Shown piece after piece: positions 21,584 through 33,544 of a stretch of DNA of 64,000 nt. The number at the start of each line of letters is the position of its first letter. Within the stretch, counting starts at the first letter, position 1. The stretch is from Aporrectodea caliginosa (lineage: Eukaryota; Annelida; Clitellata; Crassiclitellata; Lumbricidae): NCBI GenBank assembly GCA_020284085.1, contig JACEVL010000106.1, positions 522,001 to 586,000 on the forward strand, in the 5' to 3' direction. The position numbers and the translations under genes are program-made. Below the pieces are notes generated by a model that saw only the letters and a program-made list of their open reading frames with translations, was not told the DNA's origin and did no database searches.

Positions 21584-24297
21584 TCGGTATGAACGAGAGC
21601 CGGAGACACAGTGCGGTGGTGTTGGGACTGGGCACGTTGCAACACCCTGATCACCCGAGGGGAAAAGTGCTCAAACACGTACCAAGAGGGGCACGATTTG
21701 CATGCTCAAAGGCCCTCTCATCTATACTGAGGAACATTATGGATCACCCGGAGAACATCGAGGCCTGGCGCCGGTTGTTGTGGTTTGCGCCGAGCATTCT
21801 AGCACAGCCACCGAGAGCAGGCAAGAGGCGCAACCTGGCCAACGTCATTAAGAAGAGAATTGACAGACGGGAGCATCTGGATGGTGAGATAGAGCTAGAA
21901 GGCGGACATGAAAGACGAACAGGACGGGATAATGACAGAGACTTGCTTCTTGCTGCTGTCAACGCTAAACTGGAGGAGGGAAACTTAAGAGCCGCATCTC
22001 GCATCTTGTGTGATAGGGATCATCCGGCTAGAGCTACAGAGGAAAACTGGACAATCATGCAGGAAAAACACCCAGTGGATGAACAGCCGACCAGGATTGC
22101 GGATCTTCCTGATCCGTCAGACAACTCCCCATATCAGATACTGGAGTCGGAACTCGTGGGATTGGTTAGATCTTGGCTCAGCAGGTGGACCGGACGGATT
22201 CCGCCCTCAGCTCCTCGTGGACTTGATAAACAACAAAGAGTCTTCGCAAGACCTCATCCAGGCGTTGACAGGTTTTGTTAACATCATGCTGAGAGGCGGA
22301 TGTCCCGAGGAGGTCCGCAGACTGATGTTCGGAGGTACACTGATTGCACTATCCAAAAGCAATGGAGGCCTGAGACCAATTGTGATCGGATATGTCAGGA
22401 GAAGACTTACAGCAAAGGCGGCAAACAAATATGCGGTTGATAAGCTGGCATCCTTCTTCACCCCTCTCCAGGTGGGTATAGCTACACCTGGGGGTGCGAG
22501 ACAGCGATCCATGCGGCCAGAGCATTTGTTACAAACATGCCCCAAGGGTAGGTCTTCGTGAAACTGGATTTCAGCAACGCGTTCAATACTCTGAGACGGG
22601 ACGTAATGCTACGCGCAGTTCATGAGACGATGCCCGACTTATATCCCTTCATTCATCAGGCATACGCAGCGGAGTCAATGCTGCAGTTCGGAGAGTTTGT
22701 GGTCAGATCACAGATGGGACCGTAGCAGGGGGACCCTTTGGGTCCTCTGCTCTTCTGCTTACCATTGCAGCCTGCCTTACGATCATTGGTTTCCAGCTTC
22801 CGGATTGGATACCTGGATGATCTCTCATTAGGAGGAAGACCGGAGGACGTAGGTCATGACATGGACATCATATTAGGCCTGGAGTCGACCCTGGGCTTAC
22901 GCCTGAATAGACAGAAGTGCGAAATTTTGGCTGGAGAGGAATTTGAAGAGAAGACATTTGAGGACTTCAAACAAGTTACCAAGGACTCAATAAGTTTGCT
23001 GGGTGCGCCTCTCTGCAAAGGAACGGCGCTGGATAAGGCATTGCAGGACCATTCAGAGAAATTGGAGCAGGCAATGGTGGACTTGAGGAGGCTCCCAACA
23101 CAGGGAGCCCTGATGCTCATAAGATCGTGCTTCGGGGCGGCGAGGTTAACCTTCCTGCTGAGAACGACACAGTGCTGGGAACACCCCCTGTTGAGCACAA
23201 TGGACGAACAGATGAGATCTGGATTGGAGGCAATCGTTAACATCAGACTTAGCGACATCCAATGGATACAGGCGACATTACCGATTAGAGAAGGAGGATT
23301 GGGAATCAGAGGGCTTCAGATGCTGGCCTCTTCCGTATATCTTGCATCAGCTGCATCAGCCAGAAATCTCGGATCCGCTATTCTTCACTCGGATGATTGG
23401 CAAGACGCCTTCAAAGATGAAATTCTGTCTGCGCGTGGGACCACGCTCCCGAGCGGTGCGTTAGAGACCATCACAGTTCAAAAGGTTTGGGACAGACCAT
23501 TGATTGAGAAGGATATATCGGAAGTGTGGGCCTCGGCGACGGATCCGCTCAACAGGGCTAGATTGGGGGCAGTAACTTCCGCCCATGCAGGAGACTGGAT
23601 GGCTGCGTTTCCGATCGCTTCCTGCGGACTGTGTCTCACCGATGAAGCTGTCCGGGTGGCGATAGGCATACGATTGGGCCTTGACCTCTGCGAACCACAC
23701 CAGTGCCAATGCGGTGTGACAATGGATAAGGGAGGGCATCATGGACTGGTCTGCAGATTGTCTGGAGGGAGAACCATCTGGCACTTCACAATAAATGACA
23801 TCATCTGGAGGGCTCTCCAGCGAGCTGAAGTTCCGAGCACCAAATAACAAACAGGTCTGCTCAGAAGCGATGGCAAAAGACCGGATGGAGCAACACTGAT
23901 CCCGTGGTCAAGAGGAAAATATATGACTTGGGATGCCACCAGTGTTGACACGTGTGCAACCTCGTATATACATCTGACTTCTATAACGCCGGGAGCAGCA
24001 GCAGAAATGGCTGCCGCCAGGAAGATCACCAAGTACTCAGAAATTCCCAGCACCTACGACTTCATTCCAGTAGCATTGGAAACCATGGGTCCCATCAATG
24101 CCCAGGGCAGGGAGTTCCTATCAGAACTAGGTCGGCGTTTGACCATTGTTTCGGGGAACCGCAGGAGACAGCACGCTTGTTTCAGCGTCTTTCTATTTGC
24201 ACGCAGCGGTTTAATGCTGTTGCATTTCGATGCACCTTTTTCCAATTGACCGGTGAGGATGACCGCTAACTCCAAAACGAAAATTTAAAAGAAATAA
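21583..24297 (+). pseudogene. R2/R4/HERO-type LINE, longest copy, RT plus endonuclease, broken
   Basis: The plus strand carries most of the element ORF, about 880 codons. N-terminal part: RFACSKALSSILRNIMDHPE (21690) with Arg-rich stretches. RT: SAGGPDGFRPQLLVDL, SKSNGGLRPIVIGYVRRRL, VKLDFSNAFNTLRRD (catalytic Asp), QGDPLGPLLFCL, and YLDD as the catalytic box. The QATLPIREGGLGIRGLQ block follows. The CCHC knuckle is CQCGVTMDKGGHHGLVC and the endonuclease core is SDGKRPDG with YMTWDATSV. Breaks: frameshifts near 22185, 22495 and 24150, and in-frame stops at about 22551, 22724 and 23848. It starts directly at an AAT array and ends in A-rich sequence running into AAT units, but without the CCTGAGG/CCTCGGG hairpin of other copies. 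Translation from these bases needs no added residues beyond noting the breaks. Confidence 0.9.
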
Positions 24298-24401
24298 AAA
24301 TAATAATAATAATAATGATAATTATTATTATTATTTTTACCCGAGGTAGATATGATCCCTCAGGTGATACAAAAATTGTGCGATGACGAAAAAAATGAGC
24401 A
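24298..24401 (-). mobile_element. 3'-UTR-only piece of the R2/R4/HERO-type LINE
   Basis: After a short AAT/ATT switch (24298-24333), the minus strand has CCTGAGG (24364-24358), a loop and CCTCGGG (24346-24340), then TAAAAATAAT. It is the 3' terminus of a copy truncated to fewer than 70 bp and bounded on the far side by another ATT array. Confidence 0.65.
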
Positions 24402-24546
<145 letters not shown>

Positions 24547-24708
24547 GCATTTAAGTTCCATTATCTACTGTTCTGATACACCAGGCCTGAAGCACTCAAA
24601 TGCAACTTGTTATCTCAGCGTATGTCTGAAGACTGGTAACTGTAAAAATTAATCGACCATGTCAAAGTGTTTTAATTATATGCATGAGCAGGACTCCAGT
24701 CTGATGCG

Positions 24709-24711
<3 letters not shown>

Positions 24712-24761
<50 letters not shown>

Positions 24762-24778
24762 TATATATATATATATAT
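24712..24778. repeat. (TA)n microsatellite
   Basis: TA array with one TATTTATATATTA interruption. It lies immediately before a TAGGGTGG terminus. Confidence 0.9.
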
Positions 24779-24960
24779 TAGGGTGGTCATTAAAATTAAA
24801 CGCTTGAAACTACTGTTCCCCAAGGTTCCATTTGGCTCCATTCCATCCAGAAACATCACACAAAAGTTGTGTGAAAAATATTAATATTTAGGACTATCAG
24901 AAAACTATCAAAGTTTTACCCTATGTCAAAATATACGAACACTCGAACAGTAAGCACAAT
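24779..24960 (+). mobile_element. TAGGGTGG-type transposon terminus, one end only
   Basis: TAGGGTGGTCATTAAAATTA resembles the first bases of the elements at 28604 and 38232. No matching right end was recognised. Confidence 0.35.
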
Positions 24961-25182
24961 AGTCATGAACACTTAAACCAGGAATAAAATCAACTACTTG
25001 CAGTAGGTCCAGATTACAACACAATGACATTTATTGCATGCCTGATTACTAGTGATTACACTAATTAGTGATTAAAATTATTTATTACAGTTATTATTAT
25101 TGCTACTGAGGTACTTAGTCAATGTCAATGGGCCTTGATATCTTGACGGCACGCTCTTTTAATTGTTGTTGCCGAGAATAAG

Positions 25183-25555
25183 TTGCTTTGGATGCAAAAA
25201 AGCAAACGAGCCAGAAGCATAAGAACCATAAGAAGAGGTGCTATGAGCGGAAGAACCAAAAGCAGAACCAGCAGCAGAAGAACTAGAAGCAGACGAAATA
25301 GGGGGAAATATCTGAAGCAGAACCAGCAGCAGAAGAAAGCAGAGGAAACACAAGCAGAAGAAACAGAACCAGCAACAGAAGAGTGTCATAAAGTGGAGAG
25401 TGACACCAACTTCCACTGTTCTTACTGTCGATAGCTTTACAGAGACCAACACGAAGAAACGTGGATTCAATGCTTAATATGCAGGTACTGGTGCCATGAA
25501 AGCTGCGCCCCTATTGAGCCCGACGACAAGCAATTTAAATGTAATTGCAGTCGTT
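25183..25555 (+). pseudogene. Basic/low-complexity ORF ending in a decayed PHD-like zinc finger
   Basis: The plus strand first encodes an Arg/Ser/Glu/Gln-rich segment, then FHCSYC (25423), an in-frame TAG, and WIQCLICRYWCHESCAPIEP ending CNCSR before a stop at 25557. The C-x2-C ... C-x2-C-x2-W-x-H-x2-C ... C-x-C spacing fits the PHD-like finger at the C-terminus of pogo/Tigger-type transposases and related domesticated proteins. No DDE domain was recognised upstream. The stop codon in the finger makes it a relic. Confidence 0.5.
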
Positions 25556-26344
25556 GACTATTAATTTTTCTTACGTAAGATTACAAATGACAGTTTTAAT
25601 TCATTTCTTGTTGGGGTTGTTAATTACCGAACAAATAATTCAGATAGCTCAATTACCATTAGCATTGCTTTCATGTCAAACTTTTCGAACCACTTAGGCA
25701 TCAGCGACATTAGGCTATATGCCACTTTTGCCCAAAGTGCAGGGGTAAGAGTGGCATTTCACTTTGTGTTTTGTCGTATTTTACAAAATATTTTATCACA
25801 TACATGACCGTATAGTCAATTTTCAAGGTATTTCTGTTAGCTTAGTGAGTTCCAACATGCCTATGAAAATGCGTGGCATCATGTTATATATTTTTGAAAA
25901 TATAAAAAGGCCTCTCTTGCCCTGGTCTTCCTATTATGTAAGGTGCTGTTGATTACTATTTTACCAATGAACAATACAGCTTGTTCAAGTGGTGAAGATA
26001 AAGCACAAGTTAAATAGCTGATGCAAGAGGGAGGAAAAACAGTGGGCCCATAGTCACAACTGGAACTAAACGGAGACTGTAGTTCAGACTACGAACTTTT
26101 TATATAGAAACTTTGTGTTTGTACAATATATAATTCTATAATGTATAATATTCTATATAGTATAATATACACTCTTAAATTTGCAAAGTTAAGTCAGCCG
26201 AATCCGCAGGCAACACAACTAAGATTCATAGCTAAAAATTAACTTCCTAAGCCTTGAGCTGATCCACGTAATTTTGCGTAGTTATCAGAATGTACGTGAT
26301 TTTCCTTAAATACCAAGCTGATTCTCCTATGCACGCTGTAGGTG
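25556..26344. other. Unassigned stretch
   Basis: AT-rich sequence without a recognisable gene or repeat. Confidence 0.4.
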
Positions 26345-26585
26345 GGTCAACTATGCATGCTTAGCTGGATCTCGTAATTAGCGTTGTAGCGGGGGCTCTG
26401 GCTGCCTATGTAGGGTAACAACGCATGCTTAGTTGGATCTCATAATTAGCGTTGTAGCGGGGCTCTAGCTGCCTATGTAGTATGTAGGGTAACTACGCAT
26501 GCTTAGTTGGATCTCATAATAATTATTAGCGTTGTCGCGTCGGCTCTGGCTGCCTATGTAGGGCAGCTATGCAAGCGTAGTTGGC
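26345..26585. repeat. ~70-bp minisatellite
   Basis: Three to four copies of a unit containing CTGCCTATGTAGGGTAAC, ACGCATGCTTAGTTGGATCT and TAATTAGCGTTGTAGCGG, with short internal indels (AATTATT, GTATGTA). Confidence 0.85.
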
Positions 26586-26599
26586 TTTTCATTATGCCT

Positions 26600-26960
26600 T
26601 TTTGCTTCTATGATCGGCTGGATGTCGCTGCTGTTGTTGTTTTTGCGTGTGTTGCTGTTGTTGTAGTTGGTGTGGTGGTTGCCGTTCCAGTTATTGTGTG
26701 GTTGTAGTTGTGGTGGAAGTAGCAGTAGTTGTTGCTGTTGCTTTGGTCACCCGTTGCCATAAGACCGAAGCAACTGCTCCTGTTGGCACTTCTCGATCTT
26801 GAGCTGTAGTCGTTGTTGCGTTGATGATTCGCTGGTGGTCCATTGTTGACTTGGAGGCGACGTGGAATGTGGCCTCCATTGTTGTAGTCGTTGTTGTAGC
26901 TGTTTGGCGAGAGTTGTTGTAGAATCGCTGTCGTCGTTGGCTGTTAAGGGCTAGATTCGT
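26600..26960. repeat. GTT/GTG-rich low-complexity stretch
   Basis: Imperfect GTTGTT and GTAGTTG repeats. The Thr/Ala-rich minus-strand ORF (26691-26966) and the Val-rich plus-strand ORF are compositional artefacts. Confidence 0.6.
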
Positions 26961-27249
26961 ATCCATAGACCTAGACTATTCCAGGCGCTGCTGATGTTAG
27001 ACATAAGGGATATGTATAATTCAGAAAAGGGTCTGGTTTTGAAACAAAGTAGAGACTTTTCAAATGTTATTGTCAAGCATTCGACCATTCGTCTACTCGA
27101 CTGCGTCTGGAATTATTATGTCCAACCGTCTAACAACGCTATGTGATAGAGTTCAGTATTACAATTACATAGTGCATATAAATATATCCAATCCTACGCC
27201 TACATCAGCGTTATATACATGAGTTCAACAAGCACATTCTATCTATATA

Positions 27250-28594
27250 CACGGTGTCCAATAAGTTCGTGAACGATTTTGCTAGTTTGTTTAAAAAAAC
27301 TACACAACAAAAATCAATAATTATTTTACCATTTAATAGGCAATAGTGTTGCCTTTGCTGGCTATAACAGCTTTCATTCGTCTCGGCAAAGAAGCGATGA
27401 GGTTGTGCAAAGTTTCAAGCGATATCGAATTCCATGCTTTTCGCAAACGACGTTTTAGCTGAGCAGGAGTTTTTGGTTCAGGATCTTTGTAGACACTGCT
27501 TGACAGTATACTCCAGAGATTTTCAATCGGTGAGAGATCAGGAGAGTTTGGAGGCCAGTTTTCAATGTAGTTAGGAATATTTTCGTTCAGCCATGCTCGC
27601 GAAACAGCAGATGTATGTGCTCGCGCACCATCCTGCTGGAAAACGCTAACGGCGTTGTCAGTGAATAGTCGTCGTTTCCAGATCGTTCCAGAAGTGTCCA
27701 GTCTGTCGTAAACTGGTTTCAATTCCTTCTTTAAAATGTTATTGATATAATACTCCGAGTTAATTGATGTATGCTGAGGTACAAAATGTATTCGCGTTAA
27801 TCCTGAGGCTGTCATACCTCCCCACACAAGAACAGTCGGACTAAACTTAACCTGCGAGGCGATGAGGAACATTTTCTTCTTGCGAACCCCAAACGTGAGT
27901 TTGGAACATAGAACATAGAACACTTGATACGGCGATTCGTCACTAAACAAAACATTAGACCAGTCTTCGAATTTCCAACCGTTTTTTTCTTCTGAGCGTC
28001 TGTTAGCAATGGCGTCTTCCTGCGTTTCCAACTTCTCCACTTCAACTCCACTTTCATGTAATTTCTGATTGTTTCTTTGTTGTCCTTCAGTCCACCTGCC
28101 TTGAGAGATTTTTCTATCTGTCTCAATCCAAATCCTCGTCTGTATTTCGCCTTTTTGATTATTTTAATAGCAGCCTGTGTCAAAATCTTTGGTCGACCGC
28201 ATCGTGCATGATCGCCTAACTCGCCTTGCTTGCTTCTTTCAACCCATTTTGCAACCCAACCTTTCGATCGTCCTAATTTATGGCCTATAACGGAATATGA
28301 ATTTCCTTCTTGAGCAAGAATAGCAGCTTTCGAGCGTAACTGAACGTCTGCTATTTTACCCATTTCCGAGTTTGTTTACGAAAAACGATCGCGAACTGCA
28401 TAAAATTCGCTAAAAATAGCCTCTCAGCATAAATTGATGACGTCATTTTCTAGTTGCAAAAACCTCACACTTTTTACACTTTTTGGTTTCGGGACATACA
28501 GCTCTTTCAAATGACATAAGCATTATTAATGTATGTAGCATAAATTTTCTGCTTTCTGCAAGCAAAATCGTTCACGAACTCATTGGACACCCTA
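27250..28594 (-). mobile_element. Tc1-like DNA transposon, near complete
   Basis: The element is 1345 bp. The left end is CACGGTGTCCAATAAGTTCG and the right end complements it (CGAACTCATTGGACACCCTA). The roughly 30-bp inverted repeats continue TGAACGATTTTGC, with TA duplications at 27248-27249 and 28595-28596. It carries one minus-strand transposase gene. High similarity of the ends and a single coding break suggest recent activity. Confidence 0.9.
27333..28363 (-). pseudogene. Tc1-like transposase with one frameshift
   Basis: The ATG at 28363 opens MGKIADVQLRSKAAILAQEG, a helix-turn-helix region (YSVIGHKLGRSKGWVAKW), the GRPK hook (CGRPKILT) and a second helix-turn-helix. The first frame runs to about 27990, where an A/T homopolymer (KKK codons, plus-strand T run near 27985) shifts into a second frame ending at 27333. 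The second frame has SNVLFSDES (first catalytic Asp), VLVWGGMTASG, VFQQDGARAHTS (second Asp) and PNSPDLSPIENLW (Glu). The spacing between the last two catalytic residues is 35, so DD35E rather than the DD34E of classical Tc1. The enzyme would cut and paste the element at TA. The shift could be a homopolymer sequencing error. Confidence 0.9.
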
Positions 28595-28603
28595 TATAAT
28601 TAT

Positions 28604-30045
28604 TAGGGTGGTCCTTATTTTTAACTGTCAAAATTCCGCCGTCCCACCCTCCAAATAGGTTCTCCCTTGGTAGAAACTATTTGGTATAAAATTTCTTTAA
28701 TATTGGTTAATGTTTAGGGTATGCTCAATCCACTTGAAAATTTTGCTTATTGCTCTAATCGCACAAACAAAAGGCTTCCGATATGATATGATCAATCATT
28801 CAAATGCAGTAGTGTAAATGGTCAAGCACAATAGCGCATTCTACTACATGTGTACGTGTAGTTCATAGTACAGATACATTCTGCTCTTTGAGTCCAGTCC
28901 CAGCAGTGTGGTGCGAAGCAGAAGCGAGACCCTGGAGGACAGTTGCATTGTGACTATCGTGATACAGCTCTCGGTGTTCCTTGATGACAAGAAGAGCAAA
29001 TTGAGCTGCCCCTTATCTTTTGTCAGCAAAGCATTGTATTCTTGCATCGGTGCCACCCCTCGTTCTGCAGTATCGTCAACAACACGAAGCTCGAACACCA
29101 TCTTCTGCTTGAGGATAGTCTGGATTTGTCAGCAAGACCTCCGGGTTGACTTTTAGGAAGAAATCTTCCAGGTCAAGATTCTTGAAGAAATTACGCGTGT
29201 TTGCGTGTTCGCGGTCACAAATCACATGATTTTAATTCTGGAACCTTGGACTGGTCCAGATAAATAAGTTTCGGAGGAGCCTCCTTTCCTTCCTGACTGA
29301 GTCCTTCCACCATTGTTCTTACTCGACTACGTTGGTCAAAGAAGGCTTATGCTATCAGCTATTTAGATACCAAAGCTTACCACAGTGCACTACTTTAGAA
29401 CACCCTTGGATGCTGGCGAGTCAATTGTCGTGAGTAGTTTCAATTGTTTCAAGTCACTAGTAGGAGCTGCAGTGGGTAGCAGGGATACACCCCGACACCA
29501 AAGACGCAGAAATGTTCAAGATCTTGTGCTTCTCGTTTCGTTAGTTTGAAGGCTGAATCTCTGAACAGGAGGATCTTAAGAGTAGGCCTATTTATTAATC
29601 TTGCCATGAATCGGGCACGGGGCATGGCACCAGGTTTCATGAAGGAAACTCTGGGAGGTAGAAAGTCAACGACCTCAGCCGAAATAACACAGAGTGCATC
29701 TGTAATAACCGGAACTTCCACGCCAGGCTTGTAATCTGTGACAATAACATTGGGCCATTGTGGTGCTGAAGGCTTCATCCAAAAGAAAAGATTTCATGGG
29801 TATGATGCTTGCATGCCAAGTAGAGCACTTTTCTCTCCAGCAGCTTCTCTACCAAAACGCAAGCTCCCATCTTTCGTCCTGTGTTGTTGGAAGTTGTGTC
29901 AAAACTCAAAACAGAGTCTTCGGTGCAATCCTTAACGCCCTCAATCATTGCATATGCCATTGCATATATCATTGCCTGACCGGTTCCGGAAGACAGACTC
30001 GGTACAGACAGGAGTTGTTTCAATGCCAGATCCTGGAACAATGAC
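28604..30045 (-). mobile_element. TAGGGTGG-terminated element with transposase-like remnant
   Basis: The left end is TAGGGTGGTCCTTATTTTTA. The minus strand from 30041 encodes LSFDTTSNNTGRKMGACVL, then LERKVLYLACKHHTHEI, and continues in a shifted frame (29778-29449) with NVIVTDYKPGVEVP and FMKPGAMPRARFMARLI. The block D-T/S-T/S-x-x-N-T-G-x-x-x-G-A-C ... C-x-H-H recurs in two other elements with similar ends. A right terminus was not found, so the limit is that of the coding remnant. Confidence 0.45.
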
Positions 30046-30884
30046 TAGCAATCGGTCCATTTTCTCGTCCCTGTAGTCTCTATCTTAGAAAACTGGTATA
30101 GCAAACTACTGGTTAAACTGCGCTGGGGCAGCTGCTTTTTATACTGCTTTTCGGTGGCATCTGGTGTGAGACAGGGGAGTGTCTATCATCCTCCTTTAAC
30201 ATATTCAATAATTTGTTTGTTGTACGACTGCATCAACTTGATATTGGATATCACATCAACTGCCTATTAATTGGCTGCCTGATCTATTCACCTACAACCC
30301 GTTGCATTGTTATGATGTAATGCGCAGCCAAATGTATTAATAAACCCGCCTAAAAGTTCCACCCATCGCTGCGGATAATTGTAGAACAAAACTTTTTAAA
30401 TAAAAAAATTGCTCTAGATCACAGGGCTCCCGGACACGAGGAATATTATTGGACATCGAAAATTTAAGGGGTGTAGACCACTACTCACGGAGAGGTTCCA
30501 AGACAAATCTGCCGCTATTGAGGTATTCCCTCATGGCTTGAGGTATGTGCAGACTTATCCTATTCTGCTAAAATATGTAAGTCGGCGCGCGTATAATTCT
30601 GGTGGCGGACTTAGACGATTGTAATATCTAATCATCATTAATGCAACACGGACCACGAACTCTAAGCATGGTGCCAACGAACAATGACTGTAGACTACAG
30701 CCTGAGTACCTGGACTCGGATTTACATATCGTGTACCTCGTATTCAACCGGATAAATTCGTCTCGGCAGAGGAGGAGAGACGCGTTTTTAAAAATAATCT
30801 TGTCCGTGTTAGTCACTGGTAGTGTTTTACTTTATCCACTGGCCGGAGATGAATACCTATTCAACCGACGACTTGACGGATAAT
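30046..30884. other. Unassigned stretch
   Basis: No recognisable gene. The plus-strand ORF at 30641-30883 has no family motif. Confidence 0.35.
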
Positions 30885-31150
30885 CTGATCATCTGATGTC
30901 CGTCATTGGTCCTAAGACTAGGACTGCCTTGGCTCAACGCCGGACATTTGCTGTGGTTGTTCCCTCTACTTGGAATGACATTCCTCCTCAAAAAGGGTTA
31001 AACTAATGACTGTTTTTTTTAATCTTTGGTCTCTCGTTCTTTAAAGACGTTTCTTTTCCCCCGGTTTTTCGTGCTGAGAGCGCCGCTGAATAATTATTCT
31101 GCGAGAGGCGCTGTATAAATCTATAGATACGATACGATACGAATGAGGGT
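30885..31150 (+). mobile_element. L2/CR1-like LINE 3' end
   Basis: Encodes GPKTRTALAQRRTFAVVVP and STWNDIPP (the F-x-V-x-x-x-x-x-W-N-x-(L/I)-P block). It is followed by GAGAGCGCCGCTGAATAA, GCGAGAGGCGCTGTATAAAT and a (GATAC)n tail. Confidence 0.65.
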
Positions 31151-31429
31151 TCGGCGATTGTGGCATTCTTTCAATCGCCGTTGCCGAGTTTCGTTTTGAC
31201 GAAGTTATTGATTGCTTTATAAGGTACTAGTCACAGCGCAACAAACTAGCAGTCTAACAATCAGTCACTGTCAGGTCCACATTTTTTTATTTACTACTTG
31301 ACTAAATGGTATCTGTTGCGTTGCAAACTGGGGATATATGTAGCAAATGGATTATATTCCTGCCTTGAGATGAGAGATATCATATTTCTCGTACGAAATT
31401 ATGTCACCAGTGCTTTGAAATCGATGGCA

Positions 31430-32197
31430 TAATTACGTGTTTAATCTGAAGGCCCAGGAGTGGGCATTGGTTCAAGAGTTGGCATTGGTTCAAGAGTTGA
31501 CCAAGTTTATGCATATGTTTCGATTTTTGACAGAACTGGTCAGCACTCAGATTATTCAATTTATTTATGCTAATTGCAAACCGAGTCAAAAAGATAGCGA
31601 AGAGTTGCAAAATCTGAAGCAACTGATCACGAAAAACTTGGATTAACGTTTTCCACTATTGGAAACTGGAACCATGCTTTATCCGGGAACAAAAGCATTG
31701 CTGGAAGCAACAGATTATGCGAAGAAAGAACTCTTGTACAGTGCGTTAAGTGCTCTGATATTCCAAAGTCAAAAGTCTCTGTTGTTTCTGAAAGCTGCAG
31801 CGGCCATATAAAAAATATAGTGGTTTAAAGAACACGGTTGAGAACACGTTTTCGACCACGGGGCTGATATTCAACCCTCGCTCCTAGTAGCAGCAGCACT
31901 GCAGCAGCAACATTGGAGTATATGCAGCACCCGTTAGCAAATGGATGAAACGGATTCATGAGCATATACCCTGTGCATGAACAACTGCTACTTTATTTCA
32001 CTGCGCTAATAGATCAAACACTATCTTTAATGCCTCTTTGTTGGTTAAAACAAAGGTCTTTTGGCAAATTTGGAGAAATGGCAAGTTCCCAAGACTTGAA
32101 GCTCTTGCTAAGAATGTCTTCACTCGGAGCGCCCCTTCAGTCGCGGTTGAGAACACGTTTTCGACCACGGGGCTGATATTCAACCCTCGCTCCTAGT
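31430..32197 (+). pseudogene. hAT transposase remnant with C-terminal dimerisation motif
   Basis: The plus strand gives ALVQELTKFMHMFRFLTEL and NLKQLITKNLD then RFPLLE across a stop, matching the central hAT transposase region (W-x-L-x-x-E-L ... L-K ... N-L-x-x-R-F-P). At 32080-32196 a second frame gives GKFPRLEALAKNVFTRSAP and SVAVENTFSTTGLIFNPRS and a stop. This is the hAT dimerisation block L-A-x-x-x-(L/F) ... V-E-(R/N)-x-F-S-x-x-G. The final 54 bp also occurs at 31835-31888. The enzyme is dead. Confidence 0.6.
31835..31888 (+). repeat. 54-bp direct repeat, copy 1
   Basis: Identical to 32144-32197 (core GGTTGAGAACACGTTTTCGA). It encodes the end of the hAT dimerisation motif, so one copy is displaced 309 bp upstream of its proper place. 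Confidence 0.9.
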
Positions 32198-32995
32198 TGA
32201 GCTAATTGGCCTTTATTGATCATGCAAATTATAAACTGCGTACTTTTAACAGAAACTTTGTCGCTATGTTGTACAGTTAATCATGGTTCTCGATTGTCCA
32301 TGTGGCGCACCGAGCTGCTCCGATAATATCGTCCAACAGCGTGGATGGCTGATTCCAAATCTCATTCATGGTCTCTCTCTCAGACAGCCAATAAGACTAA
32401 GGACACATACAGTGTGTGTTATGTCGTCAGACAGTTAGATGTAAGTTTCGGCTTAGACCACCGGAAGAGACCTAGGGACAACCATTGCCCTGGTTTAAAA
32501 AGGGCGCCCCTTACAGAATAATTATAGACATCGCAAGAGTCCTTTTCCTTACCTCAAGCCTCTGCATGCGAATCAGTTGCAGCTTTGTGTTCTAGTCAGG
32601 ACCCAGTCATCCCTCCCCATCCTATTCTCTAAATCACACACCTATTCGAAAACGGCCGTCTGATCAAAGATATTTAAGTAAGTATATTCTTTATTAAACC
32701 AATTGCATATCCGCACTTTGGTGTACATGCATTTATACAGAGTTTGACATTCTTTTTATAAACGATCTGCAGGTGATCTTATCCGCTTGTGGAATAAAAA
32801 GGTCATGTAATCCCGGGCGCAGAGTGTAGGAGAGCGGCATTTTTTGGGGAGAGTAGCCCATTGAGCATATTTATAGGGAAGCGACCAACTTCCAGGTCCG
32901 TATCATAAATAAGCTCACCCAGAACCTGCTTAGGGTGCGCTGTTTTGTTTTAGGGTTCGTACACTAATAACACTAAGTGGAGGAGGCGATGTTCG
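32198..32995. other. Unassigned stretch
   Basis: No convincing feature. A 57-bp segment at 32384-32440 has good splice-like borders (CTCTCTCTCAG and GAT|GTAAGT), but its only open frame is phase 0, which does not fit the phase-1 Ig receptor. Confidence 0.35.
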
Positions 32996-33400
32996 GTACA
33001 TTGAACGCCAATGTAAGCGACACTACGGCAGAATCAGCTGAGGTCGCGGGTGCTGTTGCCGAGATCGCAACAGATAGAAAAACATCCAAATATTCCGTCA
33101 TTTGTCATCGTACTGCTTTCTGCCTCTGGCTTTTAAAACTCTGGGTCCTTTAAACCAACTGCTGTGATCAACCTTCTCGGCTACAACCTTGCACGGATAT
33201 CGGGAGATAATAGAGAGACTACTTTCCTCTTACAGCGCCTATCTATAATATCCAGCGCTACAATACAGTCGATTTTTATGCTACCATTTCATGCGCTAAA
33301 AACCATCTGCGAAGACAAACCATCCAAAACAACCCTTCCGAAACTTCTGAAATTCTGAGGGATCATGACGTAGAGGCGTACCTCGGGGAAAAATAATAGT
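32996..33400 (+). mobile_element. R2/R4/HERO-type LINE C-terminal relic
   Basis: Across frame breaks the plus strand reads DTTAESAEVAGAVAEIATDR, KTSKYSVICHRTAF and then NLARISGDNRETTFLLQRLS. The 3' hairpin is TCTGAGG (33354-33360) with CCTCGGG (33381-33387), followed by GAAAAATAATAGTATTAAT, a decayed AAT array. It is older than the other copies. Confidence 0.7.
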
Positions 33401-33544
33401 ATTAATGAAGAATAGAGTAATAAAAAAAAAATTTATTTAATAATTAATTATGCATTAGGTTACGATCTAAGTAACTAAGTGTCAGCGTCTGAGGTTGGAT
33501 GTTGATTTGATTAAGACTTAGGTACGACTTTGGTGCGTATCATT

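Noticed and set aside
21589..24249. Treating the longest LINE copy as an active gene
   Set aside because: Several frameshifts and in-frame stops are visible. It is described as a pseudogene only.
26691..26966. Thr-rich minus-strand ORF
   Set aside because: Composition comes from GTT/GTG low-complexity DNA.
32384..32440. 57-bp segment with good splice-like borders
   Set aside because: The only open frame is phase 0 and cannot join the phase-1 receptor exons. No protein motif.
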